Below, one piece after another: positions 50,939-60,306 of a stretch of DNA of 64,000 bases. Under the pieces are notes generated by a model that saw only the letters and a program-made list of their open reading frames with translations, made no database searches and had not been told where the DNA came from. The DNA is from an uncultured Roseobacter sp. Its GTDB lineage: Bacteria > Pseudomonadota > Alphaproteobacteria > Rhodobacterales > Rhodobacteraceae. The position numbers and the translations under genes are program-made. Numbering within the stretch: position 1 is the stretch's first letter; the number at the start of each line of letters is the position of its first letter. Location: assembly GCA_947501635.1 (NCBI GenBank), contig CANMWT010000001.1, positions 62,001-126,000 of the forward strand, written 5' to 3'.

Positions 50939-51991
50939 ATGGAAGGGCTGAAGGCGCGTTTGAAGGCACAGGCTTTGCGGGAGGGGTTTGTGGCTTGCAG
51001 GATGTGTCGGCCGGATGCGGTGCCGGACGTGGCGGCGCGGCTCGAGGCTTTTGTTGCGGCGGGGTATCACGGGCAGATGGGTTGGATGGCGGACCGCATG
51101 GCGTGGCGCGGTAATCCGGCGGCTTTGTGGCAGGACGCGCGGACGGTTGTAATGTTGGCGGAGAGCTACACGCCGGAGCATGACCCGATGGCTGTGTTGG
51201 AGCATCCAGAGCGGGGAGCGATTTCTGTTTACGCGCAGGGGCGTGACTATCATGATGTGGTCAAGAAGCGGTTGAAGCGGGTGGCGCGCTGGTTGATGGC
51301 TGAGGCTGCGGCGCAGGCGCCACAGGTCAAGGTGTTTGTTGATACAGCGCCGGTGCCGGAGAAAGCGCTTGCGGCGGCGGCTGGGCTGGGCTGGCAGGGC
51401 AAGCACACCAATCTGGTCAGCCGCGCATGGGGCAACTGGGGTTTTCTGGGGTGTATTTTCACCACCGTCGAAATGGCACCTGACGCGCCGGAGGTGGATC
51501 ATTGCGGGTCGTGTCGGGCCTGTCTTGACGTCTGCCCGACCGATGCTTTTCCCGCGCCGTACCGTCTGGATGCGCGGCGTTGCATTTCTTATCTGACGAT
51601 TGAACACAAGGGGCCTGTTGCGGAAGACTTGCGCGGGTTGATAGGCAACAGGATATACGGCTGTGATGACTGTCTTGCGGTATGTCCGTGGAACAAGTTT
51701 GCGGTTGCTGCACGGGATATGCGCCTGTTGGGGAAAGAGGCGTTGCGCGCGCCGGCTTTGGCGGATCTGGCCGGTCTGGATGATGCGGCTTTTCGGGCAT
51801 TGTTTGCGGGCTCTGCAGTCAAGCGGATCGGTCGCGACAGGTTTGTACGCAACGTGCTTTATGCCATCGGAAACTCGGGAGACAGTGCCTTGATGCCCGT
51901 CGCGAGGGGCCTGATGGCGGACCCTGATGCGGCTGTGGCGGATGCCGCCCGCTGGGCTGTGGCGCGGTTGCAGCAGCCCCCTTGCGAATGA
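50939..51991 (+). CDS. queG: tRNA epoxyqueuosine(34) reductase QueG
   Basis: QueG reduces epoxyqueuosine to queuosine at tRNA position 34 using cobalamin and two [4Fe-4S] clusters. The 350-residue product has the cobalamin domain ([20 protein letters not shown]), the ferredoxin-type Cys set [20 protein letters not shown] with [14 protein letters not shown], then [15 protein letters not shown], and a C-terminal HEAT-like end. The ATG at 50939 has a purine-rich lead. Confidence 0.95.
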   Translation: MEGLKARLKAQALREGFVACRMCRPDAVPDVAARLEAFVAAGYHGQMGWMADRMAWRGNPAALWQDARTVVMLAESYTPEHDPMAVLEHPERGAISVYAQGRDYHDVVKKRLKRVARWLMAEAAAQAPQVKVFVDTAPVPEKALAAAAGLGWQGKHTNLVSRAWGNWGFLGCIFTTVEMAPDAPEVDHCGSCRACLDVCPTDAFPAPYRLDARRCISYLTIEHKGPVAEDLRGLIGNRIYGCDDCLAVCPWNKFAVAARDMRLLGKEALRAPALADLAGLDDAAFRALFAGSAVKRIGRDRFVRNVLYAIGNSGDSALMPVARGLMADPDAAVADAARWAVARLQQPPCE

Positions 51992-52047
51992 GATCGACAG
52001 GCGCGTCTTTCTTCCGTTAAACGGTTTTGAGAGAAGGAGAACGGCGG

Positions 52048-54054
52048 ATGTCACTGCTGCTTGGGGTCGATACGGGTGGAACCTATACAGATGCGGTTCT
52101 GCTGCGCGATGAGGCGCATGTTATCGCCTCGGCGAAAGCACTGACCACGCGGCAGGATCTCGCAATTGGTATTGGTGCTGCGGTCCGATCCGTTCTGAAA
52201 GAGGCGGATGTCGACCCGGCGCAGGTTTCCCTGGCGTCGCTGTCCACGACCCTGGCCACCAATGCTTTGGTGGAGGGGCAGGGTGGCCGTGTTGCGCTGA
52301 TCTATATCGGGTTCCGTGCACAGGATCTTGAGGCACATGGGCTAGCGGCGGCGTTGCGCGGCGATCCGGTCCTGATTTGCGCGGGCGGGCACGATCATGC
52401 AGGGCAGGAGCAGGTCACGCTGGACGAGGCGGCGTTGCGTGCGTTTCTTGCTGCGCAGGGATCGCAGGTGTCGGCCTTTGCAGTGGCGTCGCAATTTGCC
52501 ACGCGCAATCCGGCGCACGAGCTGCGTGCCGCCGCATTGGTGCAGGAATTGACGGGCCGGCCCGTGTCGGCATCGCATCAGCTTTCGGCCAAGCTGAACG
52601 GGCCCAAGCGGGCGATGACGGCATTGTTGAACGCGCGGCTTGTGGGGATGATTGACCGGTTGATCGGGCGGGCGGAGACCATTCTGAAGACTTCCGGCAT
52701 CGTGGCGCCGATGATGGTGGTGCGCGGAGACGGCGCGCTGATCTCGGCGGCACAGGCGCGGGCGCGTCCGATCGAGACGATCCTGAGCGGACCGGCGGCG
52801 TCGCTGGTGGGCGCGCGTTGGCTGACCGGCGCGGATCATGCGCTGGTCAGTGACATTGGCGGCACGACCACGGATGTGGCTTTGTTAAAGGACGGGCGCC
52901 CGTCGATAGACCCTGCCGGCGCGCAGGTAGGTCCTTACCGGACGATGGTCGAAGCGGTGGCGATGCGCACCTCCGGTCTGGGCGGCGACAGCGCCGTCAG
53001 CGTGGTGCAGGACGGGCTTGCCGGTGGCGTGGTGCTGGGGCCGCGGCGAGTGTTGCCGGTGTCCCTGCTGGGGCAGGACGCGCCGGAGGTTGTGCATGCG
53101 GCGTTGGACAGGGCGCTGCGCAGTACCACTCCGGGAGAGCATGACGCCCGATTTGTGCGCGCGGTGCAGGGTCAGTCGCAGGAGGGGTTGGGGCCGCGCG
53201 AGGCCGCGTTGCTGGAGCGTATCGCAGACCGTACGCTACCGTTGGGTGATGTGCTGCGGGCGCGGATAGAGCATGGGGCGCTGAACCGGTTGGTCGCGCG
53301 CGGCCTGGTGCAGTTGGGCGGCGTGACACCCACGGACGCGAGCCATGTTCTGGGCGTGCTCGCCGATTGGGATACCGCGGCGGCGGAAAAGGCCCTGTAC
53401 CTTATGGCGCGCAAGCGCGTGGGTTCGGGCGATGTGCTGGCCGGGTCGGCGCGGCAGATGGCGAAGATGATCGTGGACCAGTTGACCGATCAGACGGTTC
53501 TGGCGCTGCTGGAAACTGTTTTCGCCGAAGACACGCCGGATTTCGGTTTGCCGCCTGCTGAACTGGCGCGGCACGTTCTGACGCAGCGTGCGCTACGGGG
53601 GCATCATGGTCTGTTGCGGTTGCACGCGGGGTTGTCGGTGCCGGTGGTGGGGCTGGGCGCCTCTGCGCCGAGCTACTACCCTGTGGTGGGCAAGGCCATC
53701 GGAGCAGAAATGGTATTGCCCGAGCATGCGGGGGTCGCCAATGCTATCGGTGCGGTTGTTGGCCGTGTGACGATGCGGCGGGCGGGTACGGTGACGTCTC
53801 CGGGAGAGGGGCGGTACCGCACCCACCTGGAAGCGGGGCCGCAGGATTACACCGACCGCGCGCGGGCATTGGATGCGTTGGAGCAGCATTTGCGCGAGGA
53901 TGCGCGGGCGGCAGCACAGGCTGCGGGTGCCGATGACATTCAGCTAAGTGTGACCCGCGATATCAAGGTCGCGGGCGTGGAGGCCCGCGAGGTATTCATC
54001 GAGGCGGTCATCACCGTCGAGGCCGCCGGCCGGCCGCGTGTGGCGGCAGGCTGA
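52048..54054 (+). CDS. Hydantoinase/oxoprolinase family protein (HyuA-type)
   Basis: The 668-residue product has the ASKHA-type ATP site at the start (SLLLGVDTGGTYTDAVLLRD), the Hydant_A_N segment SLSTTLATNALVEGQGGRVA, and the second phosphate loop HALVSDIGGTTTDVALLKDG. It belongs to the A subunit of ATP-dependent hydantoinases, oxoprolinases and acetone carboxylase relatives. No B subunit is found beside it, so the substrate is unknown. The start at 52048 follows AAGGAGAA. Confidence 0.85.
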   Translation: MSLLLGVDTGGTYTDAVLLRDEAHVIASAKALTTRQDLAIGIGAAVRSVLKEADVDPAQVSLASLSTTLATNALVEGQGGRVALIYIGFRAQDLEAHGLAAALRGDPVLICAGGHDHAGQEQVTLDEAALRAFLAAQGSQVSAFAVASQFATRNPAHELRAAALVQELTGRPVSASHQLSAKLNGPKRAMTALLNARLVGMIDRLIGRAETILKTSGIVAPMMVVRGDGALISAAQARARPIETILSGPAASLVGARWLTGADHALVSDIGGTTTDVALLKDGRPSIDPAGAQVGPYRTMVEAVAMRTSGLGGDSAVSVVQDGLAGGVVLGPRRVLPVSLLGQDAPEVVHAALDRALRSTTPGEHDARFVRAVQGQSQEGLGPREAALLERIADRTLPLGDVLRARIEHGALNRLVARGLVQLGGVTPTDASHVLGVLADWDTAAAEKALYLMARKRVGSGDVLAGSARQMAKMIVDQLTDQTVLALLETVFAEDTPDFGLPPAELARHVLTQRALRGHHGLLRLHAGLSVPVVGLGASAPSYYPVVGKAIGAEMVLPEHAGVANAIGAVVGRVTMRRAGTVTSPGEGRYRTHLEAGPQDYTDRARALDALEQHLREDARAAAQAAGADDIQLSVTRDIKVAGVEAREVFIEAVITVEAAGRPRVAAG

Positions 54055-54057
54055 GGA

Positions 54058-54573
54058 TTACTCGGCCGCGGTTGCCGAGCGTTTCGGCAGGACCCAGTTG
54101 GGCCTTGGGAAGTGGCAGGTGTAGCCGCCCGGAAACCTTTCCAGATAGTCCTGATGTTCGGGCTCAGCTTCCCAGAAGTCGCCTGCGGGTTCGACTTCGG
54201 TGACGACCTTGCCCGGCCAGAGGCCGGAGGCTTCTACGTCAGCGATGGTGTCGACCGCGCATTCTTTTTGCGCATCATCGACGTAGTAGATTGCCGATCT
54301 GTAGCTGAGGCCGATGTCGTTGCCTTGCCGGTTCGGGGTCGTGGGGTCATGTATCTGGAAAAAAAGCTCTAGTAGGTCGCGGTAGCTTATAATGCCGGGG
54401 TCAAAGATCACCTCGATGCCTTCGGCATGTGTGCCGTGATTGCGGTAGGTGGCGTTCGGGACGTCACCGCCGGTGTAGCCTACGCGGGTCGAGAGGACCC
54501 CGTCGCGTTTGCGGATCAGGTCCTGCATGCCCCAGAAACATCCGCCTGCCAGTACTGCGCGTTCTTCGCTCAT
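54058..54573 (-). CDS. msrA: Peptide methionine sulfoxide reductase MsrA
   Basis: MsrA reduces the S form of methionine sulfoxide. The 171-residue product has the catalytic [60 protein letters not shown] and YHCHF-like [10 protein letters not shown]. It overlaps msrB by 4 nt, so the two stereospecific repair enzymes are coupled. Confidence 0.95.
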   Translation of the reverse strand: MSEERAVLAGGCFWGMQDLIRKRDGVLSTRVGYTGGDVPNATYRNHGTHAEGIEVIFDPGIISYRDLLELFFQIHDPTTPNRQGNDIGLSYRSAIYYVDDAQKECAVDTIADVEASGLWPGKVVTEVEPAGDFWEAEPEHQDYLERFPGGYTCHFPRPNWVLPKRSATAAE

Positions 54574-55019
54574 GCGATATCCTCCACTTGATTGATGTAG
54601 TCGCCGTAGCCTTCCGCTTCCATGTCGTCGCGGTGGACAAAGCGCAGGCTGGCCGAGTTGATGCAGTAGCGCAAGCCCCCCCGGTCGCGCGGGCCATCGG
54701 GAAAGACGTGCCCGAGGTGGCTGTCGCCGTGGGTGGAGCGGACTTCGGTGCGGATCATCCCGAGGCTGACGTCACGGCGTTCGGTGACATATGCGGCTTC
54801 GATGGGTTTGGTGAAGCTGGGCCAGCCGCAGCCGCTTTCGTATTTATCCGAGGATGCGAACAGCGGCTCGCCCGAGACAATGTCAACGTAGATGCCGGGC
54901 TCTTTGTTGTTGAGGAGTGGCCCGGTGCCGGGACGTTCGGTCCCGTCTTGTTGGGTGACGCGGTATTGTTCGGGGGACAGTTTTGCGATGGCATCCTGTG
55001 TCTTGGCGTAGTTTGGCAT
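54570..55019 (-). CDS. msrB: Peptide methionine sulfoxide reductase MsrB (non-zinc type)
   Basis: MsrB reduces the R form of methionine sulfoxide. The 149-residue product has [30 protein letters not shown] then VFPDGP, and the catalytic Cys in [12 protein letters not shown]. The two CxxC pairs that bind zinc in many MsrB enzymes are replaced (for example STHG), so this is a zinc-free form. The start at 55019 has AAGGAG upstream. Confidence 0.95.
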   Translation of the reverse strand: MPNYAKTQDAIAKLSPEQYRVTQQDGTERPGTGPLLNNKEPGIYVDIVSGEPLFASSDKYESGCGWPSFTKPIEAAYVTERRDVSLGMIRTEVRSTHGDSHLGHVFPDGPRDRGGLRYCINSASLRFVHRDDMEAEGYGDYINQVEDIA

Positions 55020-55171
55020 GGAGTACTCCTTTGTCGGTCTTGCCACTAACATGGGGGAGAAATGCGCAAAATAAAGAGCTTTGGTGGTCTGATGCGCAGT
55101 TGGGCCCGCCGGTCGATTGACAATAGTGTGAAGCGGGCGTCTGTTTGGGAGGTTGGCAAGGGGAGGATGTG

Positions 55172-55927
55172 ATGGAGTTGGTGCTGATCACTGGCGCGTC
55201 GAGCGGTGTAGGTGCTGCTGCGGCGCGGAAGTTTGTGCGCCGCGGGGCCCGGGTAATCCTTGTGGCGCGGTCGGCCGACAAGCTGCAGGCCGTGGCTGAT
55301 GACATCGGCTTCGGGGCGATTGCGGTCCCTTGTGATGCGTCGGACCCGCAAGCTGTCGCGGCGCTTGCAAAAGATGTGACGGCGGCGCATGGCGTGCCTG
55401 ACATCATCATCAACAGTGCGGGCGCCGGGGCGTGGAAGCGGTTGGAAGACACCCCGCCTCAGGAGGCGGTGGAGATGATGGGGGCGCCTTATTTTGCGGC
55501 CTATAATATCACCTATGCTTTTCTGCCGGCGATGCTGGAGCGCGGCCATGGTACAATTATACACGTCAATTCGCCGGCTTGCCTGACGGCATGGCCTGCA
55601 AGTGTGGGGTACACGGCGGCGCGTGCAGCTCTGTTGGGTTTTCACAAGGCGTTGGCGCAGGATCTGGTGGGCACGGGAGTGCGCAGCTGCCATGTGATCT
55701 TTGGTCGGATATCGTCGCCCTATTTCGAGGAAAACAACGTGGCCGAGGCCGACATCCCGTGGTTGGGCAACCTTGTTCCCATCCTGTCGGAGGAAAGCTG
55801 CGCCGAGACACTGGCTGATGTGGCCATCCGCCCGCGCGACTACGTGATATCGCCCTTCCTGCTGCGCCCGCATATCGCCGTGGCGATGGCGTTTCCGCGC
55901 TTTGCCGCCTGGATGCTGCGCTTCTGA
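55172..55927 (+). CDS. SDR family protein with altered active site
   Basis: The 251-residue product has the classical SDR cofactor site [20 protein letters not shown] and the NSAG motif (residues 81-84). The catalytic Ser134 and Tyr147 are present, but the usual Lys of YxxxK is Arg151 (GYTAARAAL). The C terminus is hydrophobic ([20 protein letters not shown]) and may touch the membrane. The substrate is unknown; the Lys-to-Arg change could lower or alter activity. Confidence 0.8.
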   Translation: MELVLITGASSGVGAAAARKFVRRGARVILVARSADKLQAVADDIGFGAIAVPCDASDPQAVAALAKDVTAAHGVPDIIINSAGAGAWKRLEDTPPQEAVEMMGAPYFAAYNITYAFLPAMLERGHGTIIHVNSPACLTAWPASVGYTAARAALLGFHKALAQDLVGTGVRSCHVIFGRISSPYFEENNVAEADIPWLGNLVPILSEESCAETLADVAIRPRDYVISPFLLRPHIAVAMAFPRFAAWMLRF

Positions 55928-56009
55928 CCGCAAGGGTTTGGACCTTGGCCGTCGCCGGCCTATATCAGGCGCAGTGCGACAGATGATGGCAAGACGGCAG
56001 GAGGCCCGA

Positions 56010-56549
56010 ATGAGACGACAACTGACGGCGGCAGTGGCAAGCTTGGTTCTGGCAGGGACGGCGTGGGCAGGCGCGCGCGATTATCAATTCCCTAACATTG
56101 ACGGCGGCACGTTGGAGATGTCCGATTGGGCGGGGCAGCCTGTCTTGGTGGTCAACACGGCGTCGCAATGCGGATTTACCGGCCAGTATGCCGGCCTGCA
56201 GCAGTTGTATGACACCTACCGCGACGCCGGGCTGGTGGTCTTTGCGGTACCTTCGGACGACTTCAATCAGGAATTGGGCAGCGCAGAAGAGGTCAAGGAA
56301 TTTTGCGAGTTGAATTATGGTCTGGACATGCCGATGGCAGACATCACGCGCATCAAGGGCCGCAAGGCGCACCCTTTTTATCAGCATGTCCGGGAAGAGA
56401 CAGGATTTGTGCCGCGTTGGAACTTTAACAAGGTGCTGGTCGGACCGGATGGTGACATCGTTGATACGTGGGGATCGCGCACCGAGCCTATGTCCTCTGA
56501 CATCACCGACGCCGTCGAAGCCTTGCTGGACACTGGCGGTCAGGGATAG
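56010..56549 (+). CDS. Exported glutathione peroxidase (Cys type)
   Basis: The 179-residue product has a signal peptide (MRRQLTAAVASLVLAGTAWA), placing the enzyme in the periplasm. The peroxidatic residue is Cys54 in VVNTASQCGFTGQYAGLQQL; the later motifs VPSDDFNQELGSAEEVKEFC and PRWNFNKVLVGPDGDIVDTW match the family with a divergent second motif. It probably uses thioredoxin-like donors rather than glutathione. AGGAGG precedes the ATG at 56010. Confidence 0.88.
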   Translation: MRRQLTAAVASLVLAGTAWAGARDYQFPNIDGGTLEMSDWAGQPVLVVNTASQCGFTGQYAGLQQLYDTYRDAGLVVFAVPSDDFNQELGSAEEVKEFCELNYGLDMPMADITRIKGRKAHPFYQHVREETGFVPRWNFNKVLVGPDGDIVDTWGSRTEPMSSDITDAVEALLDTGGQG

Positions 56550-56573
56550 ACTGTCGGGCAGGGAGGGCCTGCA

Positions 56574-57206
56574 ATGGGGAACGGCAACGACCTGAACGTT
56601 GACGCGGCCTATGCGTTAAAGACACCTGAGGACAGCAAAAAGCTCTACCGCGACTGGGCGGCCAGCTACGACCAAACATTTGCAGAGGCGATGGACTTTC
56701 TGATGCCGGGCCATGTGGCGCGGCTTTTTCAGGAGCGCCGGGGTGCGGGCCCCGTCCTTGATGTGGGTGCCGGAACGGGTTTGGTGGCGGCGGCGCTAAA
56801 GGCGCATGGCCTCGAAGAGGTCGACGGGCTGGACATCTCGCCCGAGATGCTGGAGGTCGCACGGTCCAAGGGGCTGTATCGCAAAACGATTGTTGCCGAC
56901 CTGACCCGAAGACTGCCCTTGTCCGACGCATGCTATCACGGCGTGACCAGCAGCGGCACTTTCACACACGGTCATGTGGGCCCCGAAGCGTTGGATGAAT
57001 TGCTGCGTGTCGCTGCGCCCTCGGCGCTATTTGTGCTGACGGTCAAAACCGAGCACTACACCGACAAGGGTTTTGACCGCAAATTCGACAGCATATCGGG
57101 ACAAATCCGCGATTTTGAGATAGTAAGCCTGCCCATTTACGGGGCTGCGGCGGACCCGGACCATGCGCAGGACGAGGGGCTGGTCGTGCAGTTCCGGCGC
57201 GTCTAG
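56574..57206 (+). CDS. Class I SAM-dependent methyltransferase
   Basis: The 210-residue product has the SAM-binding motif I GPVLDVGAGTGLVAAALKAH, motif II EVDGLDISPEMLEVARSKGL, and motif III DLTRRLPLSDACYHGVTSSG. The sequence after motif III (PSALFVLTVKTEHYTDKGF) closes a standard Rossmann-like fold. The substrate is not evident. It lies 24 nt after the GPx gene and may share its transcript. Confidence 0.85.
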   Translation: MGNGNDLNVDAAYALKTPEDSKKLYRDWAASYDQTFAEAMDFLMPGHVARLFQERRGAGPVLDVGAGTGLVAAALKAHGLEEVDGLDISPEMLEVARSKGLYRKTIVADLTRRLPLSDACYHGVTSSGTFTHGHVGPEALDELLRVAAPSALFVLTVKTEHYTDKGFDRKFDSISGQIRDFEIVSLPIYGAAADPDHAQDEGLVVQFRRV

Positions 57207-57226
57207 ACCCCGCCGCGCCAGACAAG

Positions 57227-58186
57227 CTACGTGCTGCCGCTTTCAAGGCCGGGGCTGATGCCATAGGCGCCGCGATAGCTTTTGGAGAAATGGGACAGCG
57301 ATTTGAACCCGCAGGCCACACAGACATCGGTCACGGAAAGGTCGGTCTGGCGCAGCAGGTCGCGCGCTTTTTCAAGCCGTAGTTTCAGGTAGTACCGCTT
57401 GGGCGACACACCGATGTATTTGGCAAAGAGCCGTTCAAGCTGGCGCGTGGACAGGTCGACAACCTCTGAAATCTCATCCGGCGTCAGCGGGTCTTCGATG
57501 TTGTTTTCCATCACCTGCAGGGCCAGCGCGAGTTTGCCGTTGCGAACCTGAGACCGGGTATGCAGTGCGGCGCGCTGAGAGTGGTTGGGCAGTCGCGGGT
57601 CTGTGTAGACCATCTGGTCGGCCACCCATGTCGCCACCTCCAGACCCTGTTCGGTGCGGATGCGTTCAAGCATCATGTCCATGGAAGCAGCACCGCCCGC
57701 ACAGGTGAACACGCGTCCGTCGACGCAGAAAAGGGAATCTTCCATGATGACGTCAGGGAGCACTTCGGTCAGCGCAGAGCGGTACTCCCAATGCGTGGTG
57801 ACGCGTTTGCCTGTGATGAGCCCCGCGCGGGCCAGTATATAGGTGCCCGATGACAGAGCGCCGAAGTCCATACCCTTGCGCACTTCCTGCCGCAGCCAGT
57901 TGAGCAGTTTCTTCGATGTGCTGACGCCCACGTTCTCGCCAGCGCAGATGACGATGGTTTCCTCTTTGCGCAGACTATCAAGCGGCCCGTCCGCCGTGAC
58001 TTTTACGCCGTTGTAGGCGGCAACCGGTTCGCCGTTTTCGCTGAGGATGCGCCATTTGTAAGAAGGGGCGCCTTCGGGGTATCTGTTGGCGAGGCTGAGG
58101 GTTTCCAGCGCGCAGGAGAAGCCCAGCTGCGAAAATCCCGGGATCAGAATGAAGACATAGGATTTGAGGGTGTCGGGTTCAGGCAT
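57227..58186 (-). CDS. GlxA-family AraC-type transcription regulator
   Basis: The 319-residue product has an N-terminal GATase1-like sensing domain (YVFILIPGFSQLGFSCALET, GALSSGTYILARAGLITGKR) and a C-terminal AraC-type DNA-binding domain with two helix-turn-helices (DEISEVVDLSTRQLERLFAK and LSVTDVCVACGFKSLSHFSK). This is the layout of GbdR/CdhR-type regulators of betaine or carnitine use. It overlaps the DMT transporter gene by 8 nt at its start. The 58453 upstream extension is not supported. Confidence 0.9.
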   Translation of the reverse strand: MPEPDTLKSYVFILIPGFSQLGFSCALETLSLANRYPEGAPSYKWRILSENGEPVAAYNGVKVTADGPLDSLRKEETIVICAGENVGVSTSKKLLNWLRQEVRKGMDFGALSSGTYILARAGLITGKRVTTHWEYRSALTEVLPDVIMEDSLFCVDGRVFTCAGGAASMDMMLERIRTEQGLEVATWVADQMVYTDPRLPNHSQRAALHTRSQVRNGKLALALQVMENNIEDPLTPDEISEVVDLSTRQLERLFAKYIGVSPKRYYLKLRLEKARDLLRQTDLSVTDVCVACGFKSLSHFSKSYRGAYGISPGLESGST

Positions 58187-59057
58187 CTTGCGCCTTTCTC
58201 TGACGGGACAGTTGAACAGCGAGGATACCGCCGGTGATGATTGCGACGCCCAGCAGGTCCTGACCTCCCAGTGGTTCGCCCAGCAGTAGCGCGGCGATGG
58301 CAACGCCGAAGAAAGGGTTGAGAAAGTGGAAGGTGGCAGCGCGCGTGGCGCCGATACGGTTGACCAGCCAGAACCACACGAAAGTAGCGGCAAGCCCGGG
58401 CACCAGCGTGGTATAGGTAAAGGCAGCCAAGAGCGGCCAGCTTGGCGTGACATTGGGCGTTTCGAACAGCAGGGTGGCCAGCGCCAGCGCCGCGCAGCCC
58501 ACCAGCATCTGCAGGCCGACGATCATCAGAAAGTTACCGCCCGACGTGGCCCCGCGCACCGACAATGTGGCGATGGTCAGGGCGATCACGCCGATGCCGC
58601 AGAGGATCAGGCCGAAGGGGTCGACCCCGCCGGTGATCCTTGCGCTCATGATGATGGACACGCCGATCAGCCCCGCGATCAGCCCCGCGATGCCCAGTGG
58701 CCGCAGGCGCTCGCCCAGAAAGACCCATGTGGCCAGCGCAACCAGCAGCGGCATGGTCGAGGCGATGATGGCTGCGACCGATGCTTCGACCGTTTGCATC
58801 GCCACGAAGTTCAGCCCCAGATAGACCGCGTTTTGCAGGATGCCAAAGATGATCGTGGCGCGCCACTGGGTGGGGGTCAGCCGCCACGACTGTCCCATGG
58901 CGCGCGCAATAGCGACGCCCAGCAGCCCCGAGATCAGGTAGCGCAGGGTCAGTGCCGCCAACGGCGTGGCATCCGCCACGATAATCCGCGCGGATGTAAA
59001 GGCCGAAGACCACATCAGGGCAAAGGCCAGGCCCATCAAAATCGCACGAATGTCCAT
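58179..59057 (-). CDS. EamA/DMT-family transporter
   Basis: The 292-residue product has ten predicted membrane helices in two EamA repeats (FALMWSSAFTSARIIVADAT at the start of the first, and LLAAFTYTTLVPGLAATFVW in the second). DMT members export amino acids or metabolites; the substrate is unknown. It lies upstream of and overlaps the GlxA-type gene. The start at 59057 is chosen over 59150 because the added N terminus would be non-hydrophobic. Confidence 0.88.
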   Translation of the reverse strand: MDIRAILMGLAFALMWSSAFTSARIIVADATPLAALTLRYLISGLLGVAIARAMGQSWRLTPTQWRATIIFGILQNAVYLGLNFVAMQTVEASVAAIIASTMPLLVALATWVFLGERLRPLGIAGLIAGLIGVSIIMSARITGGVDPFGLILCGIGVIALTIATLSVRGATSGGNFLMIVGLQMLVGCAALALATLLFETPNVTPSWPLLAAFTYTTLVPGLAATFVWFWLVNRIGATRAATFHFLNPFFGVAIAALLLGEPLGGQDLLGVAIITGGILAVQLSRQRKAQDA

Positions 59058-59197
59058 GTTGTCCCACTGTTGAGGCCGGGAGATTTTGTCGGACAATCCT
59101 TTAAATCGGGCGGGGACACAAGCCGCGTGTCGGGGGGAAGTGATTGACAATCAAACTGCTGTGGATTTTGAGTGATCTCAAGAAAGGAGTGCCGTTC

Positions 59198-59827
59198 ATG
59201 CTGCTGCCGCCTGATCTGATTTTAGTGTTCGCAACGGCCTCTGTCGCTTTGGCGCTGGCGCCAGGGCCGGACAATATTTTTGTGCTGACGCAATCGGCAT
59301 TGAACGGGCGCGTGGCGGGGCTGATGGTGACACTGGGACTGATGACTGGCGTATTCATACATACCGCATTTGTCGCCGTCGGGGTCGCCGCAATTTTCCA
59401 GACATCAGCACTTGCCTTTACTGCGCTCAAGGTTGTGGGGGCAGCCTATCTTGTCTATCTCGCGGTCAAGGCCTTTCGCGCGGGGGCACAGGACCTGACA
59501 TCCGAGAATGCCCCCAAACGGTCGCTGCCAAGGCTGTACGGGACCGGCGTGGTGATGAATGTAACCAACCCGAAAGTTGCGATCTTCTTTCTGGCCCTGC
59601 TGCCGCAGTTTGCCGACCCGGCGCGCGGATCGGTGCCTTTGCAGATTGTCCTGCTGGGGTGCATCTTTATCCTCTGCGCCACCGTCATCTTTGCCGGCGT
59701 TGCCTGGGTCGCGGGGTTTCTTGGCAATTGGCTGGCACAAAGCCCGCGCGCGCAGGTCATGCTGAACCGGATCGCGGGTGTCGTGTTTCTGGGTCTTGCC
59801 GCACGTCTGGTTGTGGCCACCCGCTAG
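59198..59827 (+). CDS. LysE-family amino acid exporter
   Basis: The 209-residue product has six membrane helices and the LysE-type start ASVALALAPGPDNIFVLTQS, then GRVAGLMVTLGLMTGVFIHT and GTGVVMNVTNPKVAIFFLAL. These proteins export amino acids or homoserine-lactone-like compounds. The ATG at 59198 follows AAAGGAG. Confidence 0.9.
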   Translation: MLLPPDLILVFATASVALALAPGPDNIFVLTQSALNGRVAGLMVTLGLMTGVFIHTAFVAVGVAAIFQTSALAFTALKVVGAAYLVYLAVKAFRAGAQDLTSENAPKRSLPRLYGTGVVMNVTNPKVAIFFLALLPQFADPARGSVPLQIVLLGCIFILCATVIFAGVAWVAGFLGNWLAQSPRAQVMLNRIAGVVFLGLAARLVVATR

Positions 59828-59831
59828 GCAA

Positions 59832-59860
59832 TAAAAAAGGGCCACCCGAGGTGACCCTTT
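59832..59860 (-). terminator. Intrinsic terminator for hupB
   Basis: On the minus strand an 11-bp stem (59836-59846 with 59850-59860, one G-U pair) is followed by TTTTTT. It ends the HU gene and overlaps the region just after the LysE-type stop. Confidence 0.85.
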
Positions 59861-59881
59861 GAAAGTTCGCGTGGTGTGGTC

Positions 59882-60169
59882 TTAGCCGTTCACGCTGTCT
59901 TTAAGCGCTTTTGCGATGGTCATCTTGACCACCTTGTCAGCGTCTTTCTTGAATTGCTCGCCTGTGGCAGGGTTACGTACCATACGCTCGGGGCGTTCAC
60001 GGCAGTAGATCTTGCCAACGCCGGGCAGGGTGACGGCACCGCCGCCGGAAACTTCACGTGTGATGAGGTTGCAAACTGCATCCAGAGCAGCACTTGCGGA
60101 TTTCTTATCGGTACCCATTTCTTCTGCCAGTGCGGCAACAAGTTGGGTCTTGGTCATAGGTTTTGCCAT
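59882..60169 (-). CDS. hupB: HU-family DNA-binding protein
   Basis: HU is a small nucleoid protein that bends DNA. The 95-residue product has MTKTQLVAALAEEMGTDKKS, LPGVGKIYCRERPERMVRNP (the DNA-binding arm with RNP near its end) and FKKDADKVVKMTIAKALKDS. Length is typical. AGGAG lies before the ATG. It is transcribed alone and has its own terminator. Confidence 0.95.
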   Translation of the reverse strand: MAKPMTKTQLVAALAEEMGTDKKSASAALDAVCNLITREVSGGGAVTLPGVGKIYCRERPERMVRNPATGEQFKKDADKVVKMTIAKALKDSVNG

Positions 60170-60306
60170 TTTATTCTCCTTCGCTGCCCGCTGAATAGGG
60201 CCTCATGTCGCGAATCTATCCGTATGTTGTGGCGAAACACAACGATTAGTAGGCAAAATTAACGAAAAACATGCCATTTTTTCCTATTTTTTAAGGATAT
60301 CGGGCC

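Noticed and set aside
50096-52054. Long leftward reading frame (652 codons) opposite the FzlA-like and queG genes
   Set aside because: It is antisense to two well-supported genes, is rich in Arg/His/Pro as expected of a high-GC shadow, and has no ribosome site.
58326-59147. Rightward frame of 273 codons opposite the DMT transporter
   Set aside because: Product is a His/Gln/Arg/Asp-rich polar chain, typical of the reverse strand of a membrane protein gene.
60226-60243. Hairpin GTTGTG/CACAAC upstream of hupB
   Set aside because: Six-base stem only, no terminator features; not strong enough to report.
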